From contig CAWHXR010000010.1 of NCBI GenBank assembly GCA_963833375.1, forward strand, positions 310,001 through 374,000: 64,000 bases of DNA, given 5' to 3'. Origin of the DNA: DASUPK01 sp963833375. GTDB taxonomy: Bacteria > Actinomycetota > Thermoleophilia > Solirubrobacterales > 70-9. A program made the translations under genes and the position numbers. Positions 25,874 through 35,253 of this stretch are shown piece after piece (position 1 is the first letter of the stretch; every line of letters begins with the position of its first letter). The notes beneath the pieces are model-generated. The model was given only the letters and a program-made list of their open reading frames with translations. It did not search any database and was not told the origin of the DNA.

Positions 25874-26961
25874 ATGGCGACAACGGAGTTCGTACCGGAT
25901 CAGGCCAAGACCGAGGCGGTCGAGGCGCACGTCATCTGGATGACGACCGGGCTCGAGCTGCGACGGCGACTCGGTCGCCATGACCTCGGCGGTCAACCCG
26001 AGCCTGGAGGACATCGTCACCCAGGCGATCCCCGGGATGCCGAAGGTGATCGTCCACAATCCCGTCCTCGCCTACGAGAACGGCGACGAGTTCATGCAGG
26101 CCTGGTACGACGCCGAGGCGGGCAAGCTCGATCCGTTCGTGCTCGTGGTCGAGGGCTCGATCCCGAACGAGGAGCTCAGCGGCGAGGGCTACTGGGCGGC
26201 GATGGGCACGGACCCCTCAACGGGCCAGCCGATCACCACCAACGAGTGGGTCGACCGGCTGGCGCCCAAGGCGGCGGCGGTGGTCGCGCTCGGCACCTGC
26301 GCCACCTACGGCGGCATTCCCGCGATGAAGAACAACCCGACCGGCGCGATGGGCGTGCCGGACTACCTGGGTTGGGACTGGAAGTCGTCGGCGGGCCTGC
26401 CGGTGGTCTGCGTCCCCGGCTGCCCGGCCCAGCCCGACAACACGACCGAGACCCTGCTCTATCTGGCGCTCCACCTCGCCGGGCGGGCCCCGGTGCCCGA
26501 GCTGGACGAGGCGCTGCGGCCGAAGTGGCTGTTCGGGCGAACCGTCGCGAGAGAACTGCAACCGGGCCGGGTTCGCCGAGAGCGGCAACTTCGCCACCGA
26601 GTACGGCAACGACCACCGGTGCCTGGTGAAGCTCGGCTGCAAGGGGCCGGTGGTCAAGTGCAACGTCCCGATCCGCGGCTGGCAGAGCGGGGTGGGCGGT
26701 TGCCCAAACGTCGGCGGGATCTGCATGGCCTGCACGATGCCCGGGTTCCCCGACAAGTACATGCCCTTCATGGACCCGGATCCCTGGGGCAAGTTCGGCG
26801 CCGGGATCGTGCGGTTCACGCTACGGGCCGCTGGCGCGCGCGCTTCGCGCCCGCAACATCCGCAAGAAGTTCGACGTCGAGCCCGAGTGGCGCAAGCCGG
26901 GCAACCAGCTGTTGACCGGCTACAATCGAGCTCGGCGGGGTACTCCCCGCCAGGGTCATGA
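25874..26961 (+). CDS. hhyS: [NiFe] hydrogenase small subunit, group 1h type, frameshifted
   Basis: About 360 residues after correcting indels near 25954 (extra G), 26549, 26821 (extra C) and 26922. AGGAGGAG precedes ATG 25874. No Tat signal, so it faces the cytoplasm, as in group 1h enzymes. Cluster ligands: a proximal CDGD motif (LSCDGDSVAMTSA), then ALGTCATYGGIPA and VVCVPGCPAQPDN; medial and distal clusters in LVKLGCKGPVVKCNVPIRGW, GGCPNVGGICMACTMPGFPDK. The Asp beside the first Cys fits the 3Cys-1Asp proximal cluster known for oxygen-tolerant R. eutropha AH. It pairs with the large subunit 57 nt downstream. Confidence 0.9.
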
Positions 26962-27018
26962 GGCGGTGGCGGCGAGCGAACGGATACCGCTCGAGCTTGA
27001 AGAGGAGGAGATAGACAG

Positions 27019-28797
27019 ATGGCAACCGCAGAGACGCCGCCGCGAGCAGAAGGTCGCCGTCAAGGAGATGTCCTGGGATCCGATCACCCGGATCGTCGGC
27101 AGCCTCGGGATCCACACGGAGATCGATTTCGAGAACCGGAAGGTCGAGAAGTGCTACTCGACCTCGATGATCTTCCGCGGCTTCGACATCTTCATGAAGG
27201 GGATCGACCCCCGCGACACGCACTTCATCACCAGCCGGATCTGCGGCATCTGCGGCGACAACCACTGCACCTGCTCGTTCCTGAACCAGAACATGGCCTA
27301 CGGCGTGAAGCCGCCCCCGCTCGGCGACCTCGCCTACAACCTCGCCGAGAGCGCGGACTACATGTTCGACCACGCGATCTTCAACGACTGCATGGCGAAC
27401 GTGGACTTCTGCGAGCAGATGGTCAAGGAGACGAATCCCTCGCTGCTGCAGAAGGCGGAGCAGACGGCGGCCCCGCACTCCGACATCCACGGTTACAGGA
27501 CCATCGCCGACATCATGCGCTCGCTCAACCCGTTCACCGGCGACTTCTACCTGGAGACCCTCCAGGTGGCGCGGTACACGCGCGAGATGTACTGCCTGTT
27601 CGGAGGCCGGCACACCCACCCCTCGACGATCATGCCGGGCGGGCGTCAGCGCCGACATCACGCACCAGACCTGCACCGACTACTACGTGCGGCTGATGCG
27701 CTACATCGACTACGTCAAGCGGTCGGTGCCGATGCACGACGACCTCTACGACTTCTTCCTGCAGGAGTTGCCGGGGTACGACCAGGTCGGCTACCGGCGA
27801 CACGGACCTCGTCTGCTGGGGGCGTTCGACGACCCCGACTACGTCGACTACGACTACCGGAACATGGGGCAGTGGGGCGAGAAGCGATACGTCACCCCCG
27901 GCGTTGTGATCAACGGCGAGCTGATCTCGACGAACCTCGTCGACATCAACCTGATGATCCGGATCCTGCTCGGGCACTCCTACTTCGACGACTGGACCGA
28001 GCGAGGAGACGTTCGTCACCGAGGATCCGCTCGGGAACCCGGTGGACAAGCGCCACCCGTGGAACAAGGTGACGCTGCCGAAGCCGCAGAAGCGCGACTG
28101 GGAGGACAAGTACAGCTGGGTCGCCTGCCCGCGGATCTACGACGCGCGCAATGACACCTACGTCGCCTCCGACACCGGCGGCGGCCCTTTCGCGCGCCAG
28201 TGGGTACGGCGAAGGCCGGCCTGGTCGACTTCGGCTATGCGAAGGCGACGGGCAGAGCATCCAGATGATCCTGCCCCGGACGGCGTCCAAGCCCGAGATG
28301 GAGCTCGAGTGGAAGATCCCGGAGAAGTCCAACGCGATCGAGCGCGACCGCGCCCGGCCTACCACGAGGCCTACTCGGCGCTGATCGGCCTCCACAACCT
28401 CGAGCGGGCGCTGGGCGAGGTTCGTGCCGGCCGGACCAAGTCCTGGGCGGACTTCAAGGTGCCCAATGAGGCGGTCTCATGTGGCTTCCACGAGGCGGCC
28501 CGCGGGGTGCTCTCGCATCACATGGTGATCCGGGACGGCAAGGTCGCGAACTACCAGCCCTACCCGCCGACGCCGTGGAACGGCAACCCGCGCGACAGCT
28601 ACGGGACGCCGGGGCCATACGAGGATGCGGTGCAGAACACGCCGATCTTCGAGGAGAACGGCCCCGACAATTTCAAGGGCGTTGACATCATGCGGGCGGT
28701 GCGGAGCTTCGACCCGTGCCTGCCGTGTGGCGTGCACATGTACACCGGGAAGGGGCTGGTCCGCAAGGTCCAGCACACGCCGACCGGCCTCGGCTGA
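27019..28797 (+). CDS. hhyL: [NiFe] hydrogenase large subunit, group 1h type, frameshifted
   Basis: About 590 residues after correcting about eight indels (near 27043, 27644, 27798, 27819, 28002, 28205, 28246 and 28352). The L1 motif is SRICGICGDNHCTCS and the L2 motif is DPCLPCGVHMYTGKG; these four cysteines bind Ni and Fe. The wording of both motifs is that of group 1h (high-affinity, actinobacterial) hydrogenases. The 19 residues after DPCLPCGVH are presumably cut off by the protease encoded at 32328. GAGGAGGAG at 27001 is the ribosome site. No in-frame stop interrupts any segment between indels. Confidence 0.92.
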
Positions 28798-29760
28798 ATG
28801 GCGGCGAGGGGAGTGGCGACCGAGGCTGTCGACGGGTCATCCGGTGACCGCCGGGCGACCCCGTCGCATCGGCTGAGCTGATCGAGAGGGTGCAGAGCCT
28901 GAGCGCGGAGGTCGACCGCCTCGGCGGACCCGCATGCCAGCGAGGTTGCGCAGGACCTGCTGGCTTCCGTGCTTCAGCTCTACGGCGAGGGGCTGGAGCG
29001 GATACTCGGCGATCGTCGACGATGCTGGCGAGAGCGGGCGCGCCGATGCGCGACGCGCTGAGCGAGGACGGGGTGGTCGCCAGCCTGCTGCTGATCCACG
29101 ACCTCTATCCCGTGGACCTCGAGACGCGGGTGCGCGAGGCGCTCGACAGCGTTCGCCCCTACATGGAGTCGCACGGCGGCAACGTCGAGCTGCTCGGGCT
29201 GGCGGACGGGGTGGCGCGGCTGCGCCTCGAGGGCAGCTGCGACGGCTGCCCGGCGTCCTCCTCGACGCTGGAGCTGGCGATCAAGCAGGCGCTGGACGAG
29301 GCGGCGCCGGACCTGGCCGGCCTCGAGGTCGAGGGGATCTCGCAGGGGTCACCGGGCGGGCTCCGCGGCGACGAGCTCTCGGGCACGCCGCTGCCGGTCG
29401 TCCACGTCAACGGCGACGGCGACTCGCCGGAGCCCGGCATCGGCTCGTCGCGCTGGGTAGAGCTCGGCGCCGGGGCCGGCCGCCGAGGCGGGCCTGATCG
29501 CGACGACGGAGGTGGCCGGCATCGAGATCGTGATCGCCAACGTCGAGCGGCTCCCTGCTTGCTTTCCGCAACGCCTGCGCCTCGTGCGGCGAGCCGCTGC
29601 GGCGGGCGAGCTGAAGGGCGGCGTGCTGGCCTGCCCGTCATGCGAGCGTCGCTTCTACCTACCGCGGGCCGGGCGCTCGATGGACGAGGAGCGGCTGCTG
29701 CTCGAGCCGGTTCCGCTGCTGGCCCAGGAGGGCGGCGTGAGGGTCGCGATCTCGGCATGA
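28798..29760 (+). CDS. NifU-domain protein fused to a two-CxxC ferredoxin/rubredoxin-like domain, frameshifted
   Basis: ATG directly follows the large-subunit stop. After repair of at least six indels (for example extra G at 28923 and 29008, extra C at 29040 and 29548, missing G at about 29607) the order is: a helical N-terminus (AELIERVQSLSAEVDRLADP), a NifU C-terminal domain (VRPYMESHGGNVELLGLADG, EGSCDGCPASSSTLELAIKQ), a variable linker, and a C-terminal domain with ACASCGEPLRRAELKGG and LACPSCERRFYLPRAG. It occupies the place of the Rieske/NifU-like electron-transfer partner in group 1h clusters. Two CxxC pairs replace the Cys-His pairs of a true Rieske centre. Confidence 0.72.
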
Positions 29761-30403
29761 GGACTCGAACGGCGCGCCGGGCACGGGGCGGGCGCAGCTG
29801 GTCTCCGAGCTTGCGGCGGCTCTCGCGCCAGCCTGGCCGCAGCAGGCACCGGCTCGAGGACCGCGAGGAGCGCTGCGACCTCTGCGGCGCCGGGATCCAG
29901 GCAAAGCACAGCCACCTGCTCCAGCTGAGCGAGCGCCGGATCCTCTGCGTCTGCGCGAGCTGCTGGGCGAGAGCGCCGGCGATCCCGAGATGCGTCCTAC
30001 CGGCAACCGGGTTCTGTGGCTCGAGGGCTTCGACCTCCCCGAGGAGCTCTGGGCACGGCTCGAGATCCCGATCGGGCTCGCCTTCTTCCTGCGCTCGCAC
30101 GCGGCCGGGCGGGTTGTCGGCCTCTACCCGAGCCCGGCCGGGGCGACCGAGTCGGAGCTCGACCTGGAGGCGTGGGAGGACCTCTGCGCGGCCAACCCGG
30201 TGCTGCGGACCCTGGAGGCGGACATCGAGGCGCTGATCGTCAACCGGATCGCGGAGCCGCCGCAGTTCGCGATCGCGCCGATCGACGAGTGCTACTGCCT
30301 GGTCGGAGCGATCAAGGCGACCTGGGAGGGGATCTCCGGCGGGGACGCGGTCGAGCGCGCGGTGCCGGTGTTCTTCGACGAGCTCCGTGGCGCGCCAAGG
30401 TGA
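29757..30403 (+). CDS. DUF5947 family hydrogenase-associated protein, frameshifted
   Basis: The ATG overlaps the previous stop (ATGA). A short basic N-terminus leads to a zinc-like site, EERCDLCGAGIQAKHSHLLQ and RRILCVCASCWA. After a missing G at about 29967 the frame continues WLEGFDLPEELWARLEIPIG, LAFFLRSHAAGRVVGLYPSP and AIAPIDECYCLVGAIKATWE, ending ELRGAPR. This pattern is the DUF5947 family, found next to group 1h hydrogenases. The role is unknown; with its CxxC pairs it could carry a metal or an Fe-S cluster. Confidence 0.72.
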
Positions 30404-30409
30404 GGCCGC

Positions 30410-31137
30410 GTGAGCGAGGGCAACGGCGGAGCGACCCGCCCGGCGGCGGTCGCGGCCGACACGGGCAGGGCCCCCAGGAGACGGCACCGCCGCCTGACCA
30501 GCCATGGCTCGGCTTCGAGGTCGGGGCGTGCGGGCGATCGAGCACGCCGCCGCGCCGACGCTCGCCTTCAAGCTCGAGGTCGAGGAGCGCTCCGGGCGCG
30601 ATGTCTTCACGGTCGCGCTCGACGGTCCAGATCAGATCGAGCCCGCGAAGCGCCGCTACGAGCGAGGCGACCCGCGAGCGGCTGGTCGAGCTCTTCGGCG
30701 AGCGCTGGGCCGGACGGCGCACGCGCATGCACTGGACCACGAGTCGAGTCCTGCTCCAGCGCGTTCTCGGCGCGACCAGTCGAGGTCGAGGTGCCCTGCA
30801 ACTACGACCTCGAGCTCGCGGCCACCAAGTACTTCCACTCGGTCGAGGACGGCGAGATCCCGCTGGCCTTCCACATCAACGGCAGCGTCTACTACCAGGC
30901 GATGACGGGCGGCTGCAGATCGTCCAGATCCCCTGGGACACGGTCGGCCGACTACAGATGGCCGTCGAGGTCTGGAAGCGAGATGATCGACGCCTACTAC
31001 CCCCACCGGGGCTGGGTGCCGGCTCGAGCGGAGACGCTCGAGGGCTGCGACGCGAGCAAGGCTCGCGCCGGGGCCTGCCCACCTTCGACGCGACGCTGGC
31101 GCAGCTGCTCTGGAGCACGAGGGAGGGGGACGGCTGA
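30410..31137 (+). CDS. DUF6084 family hydrogenase-associated protein, heavily frameshifted
   Basis: About 240 residues from GTG 30410 after repair of eight or more indels. Readable segments in order: QETAPPPDQPWLGFEV, AIEHAAAPTLAFKLEVEERS, IEPAKRRYE, RERLVELFGERWAGRRTRMH, EVEVPCNYDLELAATKYFHS, EDGEIPLAFHINGSVYYQ, IDAYYPHRGWVPARAETLEG and LPTFDATLAQLLW. This matches the DUF6084 proteins that sit in group 1h hydrogenase operons. The TGA shares one base with the next ATG (TGATG). Function unknown; no cofactor motif is visible. Confidence 0.68.
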
Positions 31138-32331
31138 TGGAGAGCCGTCGAGGAGCTGGTCGGCTCGCTGCTCTACGAGGGCTACGCCCTCTACCCCTAC
31201 ACGCCGGGGGCGACCAAGAACGCGACGCCGACCCCGTTCGGGATCGTCTACCCGCCGGCGCTACGCGGAGTCCCAGCCCGCGGCTCCGCTGCTGCGGCTC
31301 GAGTGCGTGCTCGTGCGCGGGCCGGAGGCGCGAGTTGCAGCGGCTCGGTCCGCTTCCTGCAGCCCGCCGGCGAGCGCCACCGGGCGAGTCGAGCGCGGCT
31401 CGAGCTGGGCCGGTCGCGATCGGCGAGCTGCGAGACGCCGGCGGGCCGCGAGTTTCGCTTCGAGCCGGGCGACGCGCGGGCCAGGGCCGCTCGAGGGGCG
31501 GGTCCGGATGCGGGCCGAGACCCTCGGCGCGCGCCTGGTGCGCGTCAAGCTCTGCGTCCACAACACCACCGAGCTCGAGGAGGCGCCGGAGGAGATGGGT
31601 CGCGGCGAGGCCCTGGCTGGCAGCCTGATCTCCACCCACGTCGGTGCTACGGGCGAGGACGGGCGCTTCATCTCCCCGCTCGAGCGGGACGGCGCCGCGG
31701 GCGAGGCGGTGACGGGGTCGGAGAACGTCAACACCTGGCCGGTGCTGGCCGGCGAGCGCGGACGACGCGGTCCTCGGCGCGGCGATCGTTCCTCCCAGAC
31801 CATCCGCGGATCGCGCCCGAGAGCCTCGGCAACCTGTTCGACAACACCGAGATCGAGGAGGCGCTGCTGCTGCACGTGAAGACGCTCAGCGACGCGGAGC
31901 GGCGAGCAGATCGCCGGGCCAGGACCCGACGGTCCGGGAGATGATCGAGCGGGCCGACGCGGCGACTCCCGAGCAGCTCGCTCGACCTGCACGGGCGGCT
32001 CGAGATGCACGAGCCGGACCCCGCGCCCGGCGGCACACCCGGGTCCGCCCAACAACCCCGGCCAGCCCGAGGCGACGTCGGACGGGGTCACCTACCGGCG
32101 CGGCGGACCGGGTGCTCCTCCCCCCCGGAGCGGGGGGACCGCTACGACATCGTGCTCCGCGGCCAGCCGGCCACCATCGAGCGGATCTATCTCGACTACG
32201 AGGACGGCCTGCACCTCGCCGTCACGGTCGACAGCGATCCGGGGCAGGAGCTGATGCGCGAGACGGGCCGCTACTACTTCTTCGGTGCCGGCGAAGTCGA
32301 GCAGCTGGCCCGGGCGGAGCTGCGCGATTGA
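31137..32331 (+). CDS. Hydrogenase-operon accessory protein of unknown function, heavily frameshifted
   Basis: About 395 residues when pieced together: VEELVGSLLYEGYALYPYTP, GATKNATPTPFGIVYPPA, PLEGRVRMRAETLGARLVRV, KLCVHNTTELEEAPEE, LISTHV, VNTWPVLAGE, PESLGNLFDNTEIEEALLLH, VKTLSD and a C-terminal segment RYDIVLRGQPATIERIYLDY, VTVDSDPGQELMRETGRYYF. The same protein follows DUF6084 in actinobacterial group 1h clusters as I remember them. No cysteine motif or membrane segment is clear. The TGA overlaps the TTG start of the protease gene (TTGA). At least eight indels lie inside it. Confidence 0.62.
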
Positions 32332-32868
32332 GTCCTGCGCGGGAGAGGCAGATTCTGGTGGCCGGCGTCGGCAACGCCTGGCTCAAGGACGATGGGTTCG
32401 GGGGCGAGGTCGTCAGGCGCCTCGGCGAGCGAGAGCTCCCCGCCGGAGTCACGGTTCTGGACTTCGGCACCGGCGGGCTCGACCTCGCCTACGAGGTGAT
32501 GCGCGGCTACGACGCCATGATCCTGGTGGACGTCAGCCGTCAGGGGGGCGAACCCGGGACGCTCTATCTGGTGGAGCCCGACGAGGAGGAGATCAAGGGT
32601 GGCATCGAGGACGGCGAGGTGATCAACCCGCACGGCATGGATCCCCAGACGGTGCTCCGCTTCGTCAAGTCCGTGCATGGCTGGCCGGGCAAGGTGATGG
32701 TGGTCGCCTGCGAGCCGGCGACGGTCGAGGAGATGGGTATAGGGCTCTCGGCCGAGGTCGAGGCAGCGCCGCTCGAAGGCCGTCGATGTCGTCATCGAGC
32801 AGATCGCGTCTTCAAGGATGAGGCCGCCTACCGGGAATCCGCGGCGCGCGCGGACGGGCCAGGCCTAG
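32328..32868 (+). CDS. Hydrogenase maturation protease (HyaD/HupD family), frameshifted near the end
   Basis: About 180 residues from TTG 32328, overlapping the previous stop. ILVAGVGNAWLKDDGFGGEV carries the first nickel-binding acid (Asp in KDDGFG). FGTGGLDLAYEVMRGYDAMI, LVDVSRQGGEPGTLYLVEPD and PHGMDPQTVLRFVKS (His) give the remaining ligands. VVACEPATVEEMGIGLSAEV completes the core. It clips the large-subunit C-terminus after nickel insertion. An indel at about 32770-32785 shifts the frame; the other frame gives AVDVVIEQIA and a TAG at 32866, 2 nt before hypA. Without it the ORF would run through hypA as a fusion. Confidence 0.85.
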
Positions 32869-32870
32869 GC

Positions 32871-33274
32871 GTGCACGAGCTCTCCATCGCCAGCGCGATC
32901 CAGGACACGGCCATCCGTCACGCCGATGGACGGAAGGTCACTGGCGTGCAGCTGCGACTGGGGCGCCTGCGCCAGGTGGTGCCCGGCTCACTCAGCTTCT
33001 ACTTCGAAATCGTCGGCAAGGAGACGCTCACCGAGGACGCCCGCCTGGACATCGAGCTGGTCGAGGCACGCCTGCGCTGCGCCGGATGCGGCGCCGACTG
33101 GGATCCCGCACCGTCGCCGGCCGAGAGCGAGGACGAGCTGATCTACGCCCCCCAGTTTCGCTGCCCGGAATGCGCGGCGGGTGGCGGAGAGGTGGTCTCG
33201 GGAGAGGAGCTGGAGGTGGAATCGATCGAGGTCGAGCAGGCGCGGCCCCCGCCGGGGAGCCATCGGCGCCATGA
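32871..33274 (+). CDS. hypA: Hydrogenase nickel-insertion protein HypA, frameshifted at the end
   Basis: About 134 residues from GTG 32871. MHELSIASAIQDTA holds the N-terminal Met-His-Glu nickel site. The zinc domain has CAGCGADW and CPECAAG. Beta strands VTGVQLRLGRL and LSFYFEIVGKETLTEDARLD are in place. A missing base near 33244 shifts the last residues; in the other frame the protein ends GEPSAP with TGA at 33272, before the hypB ribosome site. HypA delivers Ni with HypB. Confidence 0.88.
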
Positions 33275-33296
33275 TTGGAGATGGAAAGGAGGAGAG

Positions 33297-33994
33297 ATGC
33301 ACCGGACCAAGGTGAAGGTGGCCGAGGACGCGCTCGATGCCAACGAGACGATCGCGCGCTCCAACCGGGACGACTTCGACCGGCATGGAGTCCGCGTTGT
33401 GAACATGATGTCCGCGCCCGGCGCGGGAAGACCTCCCTGCTGGAGCGGGCGCTGGATGACATGGGTGACGTCCGAGTGGGCGTGCTCGAGGGCGACGTGC
33501 AGGGGACCATGGACGCCGATCGGCTGGCATCGCTGCACATCCCCGTCACCCAGATCAACACCGACCCCGGTTTCGGGGGCGAGTGCCACCTGGACGCCAA
33601 CATGGTGCGCTCGGCGGTGCCGGAGCTGCCACTGCACGACATCGATCTGCTCGTGATCGAGAACGTCGGCAATCTCGTCTGCCCAGCCGAGTTCCGGGTG
33701 GGGGAAGACCGGCGGGTCATGGTCTCATCGGTCACCGAGGGCGAGGACAAGCCGCTCAAGTACCCGCTCATGTTCCGGACCTGCGAGTTGGTGCTGGTGA
33801 ACAAAATCGACCTGCTGGAGCACCTCGATTTCGACCTGGACAGGTTCCTCGGCCATCTCGACGACGTCCATCCCGGCGTCGAGAAGCTTCTGGTCAGCGC
33901 CCGGACTGGGGAGGGAATCGAGGAATGGCGGCGCTGGCTGCTGGGTGCAGCGAAGGAGGCGGACTCGACGGCCGCTGAGCCCGTCGCGCCATAG
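33297..33994 (+). CDS. hypB: Hydrogenase nickel-insertion GTPase HypB, frameshifted in the P-loop
   Basis: About 233 residues behind AAAGGAGG, ATG 33297. VRVVNMMSAPGAGKTSLLER is the P-loop once one missing G (about 33427) is restored; as written, the Walker A lysine codon is lost to the shift. LEGDVQGTMDADRL, GGECHLDANMVRSAVPEL, LLVIENVGNLVCPAEFRVGE and LVNKIDLLEHLDFD (G4 NKID) follow in the standard HypB order. The His-rich N-terminal nickel-storage stretch of some HypB proteins is absent. It stops 2 nt before the SIS gene. Confidence 0.9.
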
Positions 33995-33996
33995 CC

Positions 33997-35253
33997 ATGC
34001 ACCGCATGGCCGCCGAGGGGGCGCTCCGCGAGCGCACGGATGAGCGACTCGCCCGGCGCACCGAGGCGAACGCCACCTTCTTCGAGGCGGAGGCGGAGCG
34101 GCTCGCCCGCCTCTGCCATGGGATGGCGGAGCGGTTTGCCAGGGGCGGGCGCCTGGTGGCCCTGGGCAGCTCACCGGCTGCTCGCTCCGACGTCCGGCAC
34201 GTCACCGTCGAGTTCGTCCACCCCGTGATCGTGGGCAAGCGGGCGCTGCCTGCAATCGGACTCTCCCGCGAGGGGGGACCGCTCGTGGAGCAGGTGGAGC
34301 TCGTGTCCGAGCCGGATGACATCGCGATCGCCTTCGGCGCCGGTGACGAGGGCGGCGATCAGGTGGCGGCGGGACTCCGCCGGGCCCGCAAGCGCGGCTG
34401 CCTGACCATCGCGTTCGAGCCTTCCGGTGCCGAGTGGGAGTTCGAGGTGCCGAGCGACGACCCCTACATCCGACAGGAGGTGGCCGAGACCGCCTACCAC
34501 GTCCTCTGGGAGCTGGTCCACGTCTTCTTCGACCATCGCGGGCTGCTGCAGGGCCGCGAGGCCGGCCCGGTGCACGACACCGGGCACTCGAGCTTCCTCT
34601 ATCCGTTCCTCTCGGAGTCCGAGCACGACCTCGAAGCAGTAGTCGATGACGTTCGGGGCTCGGCTCGGATGAAGGCGGAAGAGGTCGGAGCGCTCCGCCA
34701 TCAGACCCTCACCGACGGTGCGGACGTGCTAGCGAACGCGGCGATCTCGCTGCGACGCTCCTTCGAGGGGGGCGGCAAGCTGATGGCGCTGGGCAACGGG
34801 GGCTCGGCCACGGATGCAATGGACGTGGTGGCCGACCTTCGCTACCCGCCGGCGGGTTCCGGCTGGCCGGCGCGCCGCGCGATCGACCTGACCGAGGACA
34901 CGGCGATCATCACAGCCGTCGGCAACGACATCGGCATCGAGGAGATCTTCCAGCGCCAGGTGATCGCCTACGGGCGCCCGGGCGACGCCCTGATCGCGCT
35001 CAGCACCAGCGGCAACTCGGCCAACATGATCCTCGCGCTGGAGGAGGCTCGCCGCCGGGAGGTGGCCACGATCGCGATGGTCGGGTATGACGGTGGCCGT
35101 GTGGCGAGCCAGGGGCTCGCCGACCACGTCCTCATCACTCGCTCTCAGAACATCCCGCGGATCCAGGAGGCACAGGCGAGCGCCTACCACCTGCTTCGCG
35201 AGCTGGTGGAGCTCGCAGCCCCCGAGACGAACGGGGCGGCGGAGGGCAGATGA
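33997..35253 (+). CDS. Double-SIS protein (phosphoheptose-isomerase-like) in the hyp operon
   Basis: 418 residues, uninterrupted. The N-terminal half is a degenerate SIS-like domain (FARGGRLVALGSSPAARSDV, EPDDIAIAFGAGDEGGDQ). The C-terminal half is a clear GmhA/DiaA-type SIS domain: FEGGGKLMALGNGGSATDAM, VGNDIGIEEIFQRQVIAYG, DALIALSTSGNSANMILALE and ITRSQNIPRIQEAQASAYHL. GmhA converts sedoheptulose-7-phosphate, but here it lies between hypB and hypF with a 2-nt gap and an ATGA overlap, so a role in hydrogenase assembly is more likely than in sugar metabolism. Similar SIS genes occur in other group 1h clusters (from memory). Confidence 0.85.
   Translation: MHRMAAEGALRERTDERLARRTEANATFFEAEAERLARLCHGMAERFARGGRLVALGSSPAARSDVRHVTVEFVHPVIVGKRALPAIGLSREGGPLVEQVELVSEPDDIAIAFGAGDEGGDQVAAGLRRARKRGCLTIAFEPSGAEWEFEVPSDDPYIRQEVAETAYHVLWELVHVFFDHRGLLQGREAGPVHDTGHSSFLYPFLSESEHDLEAVVDDVRGSARMKAEEVGALRHQTLTDGADVLANAAISLRRSFEGGGKLMALGNGGSATDAMDVVADLRYPPAGSGWPARRAIDLTEDTAIITAVGNDIGIEEIFQRQVIAYGRPGDALIALSTSGNSANMILALEEARRREVATIAMVGYDGGRVASQGLADHVLITRSQNIPRIQEAQASAYHLLRELVELAAPETNGAAEGR

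Noticed and set aside
32328..33274. A genuine protease-HypA fusion protein
   Set aside because: The joined frame arises only from indels; the alternative frame gives a proper protease end, a stop and a GTG start for hypA.
33997..35253. Calling the SIS protein phosphoheptose isomerase gmhA
   Set aside because: Only the C-terminal half resembles GmhA, the length is double, and no heptose genes are nearby; the operon context favours a hydrogenase role.
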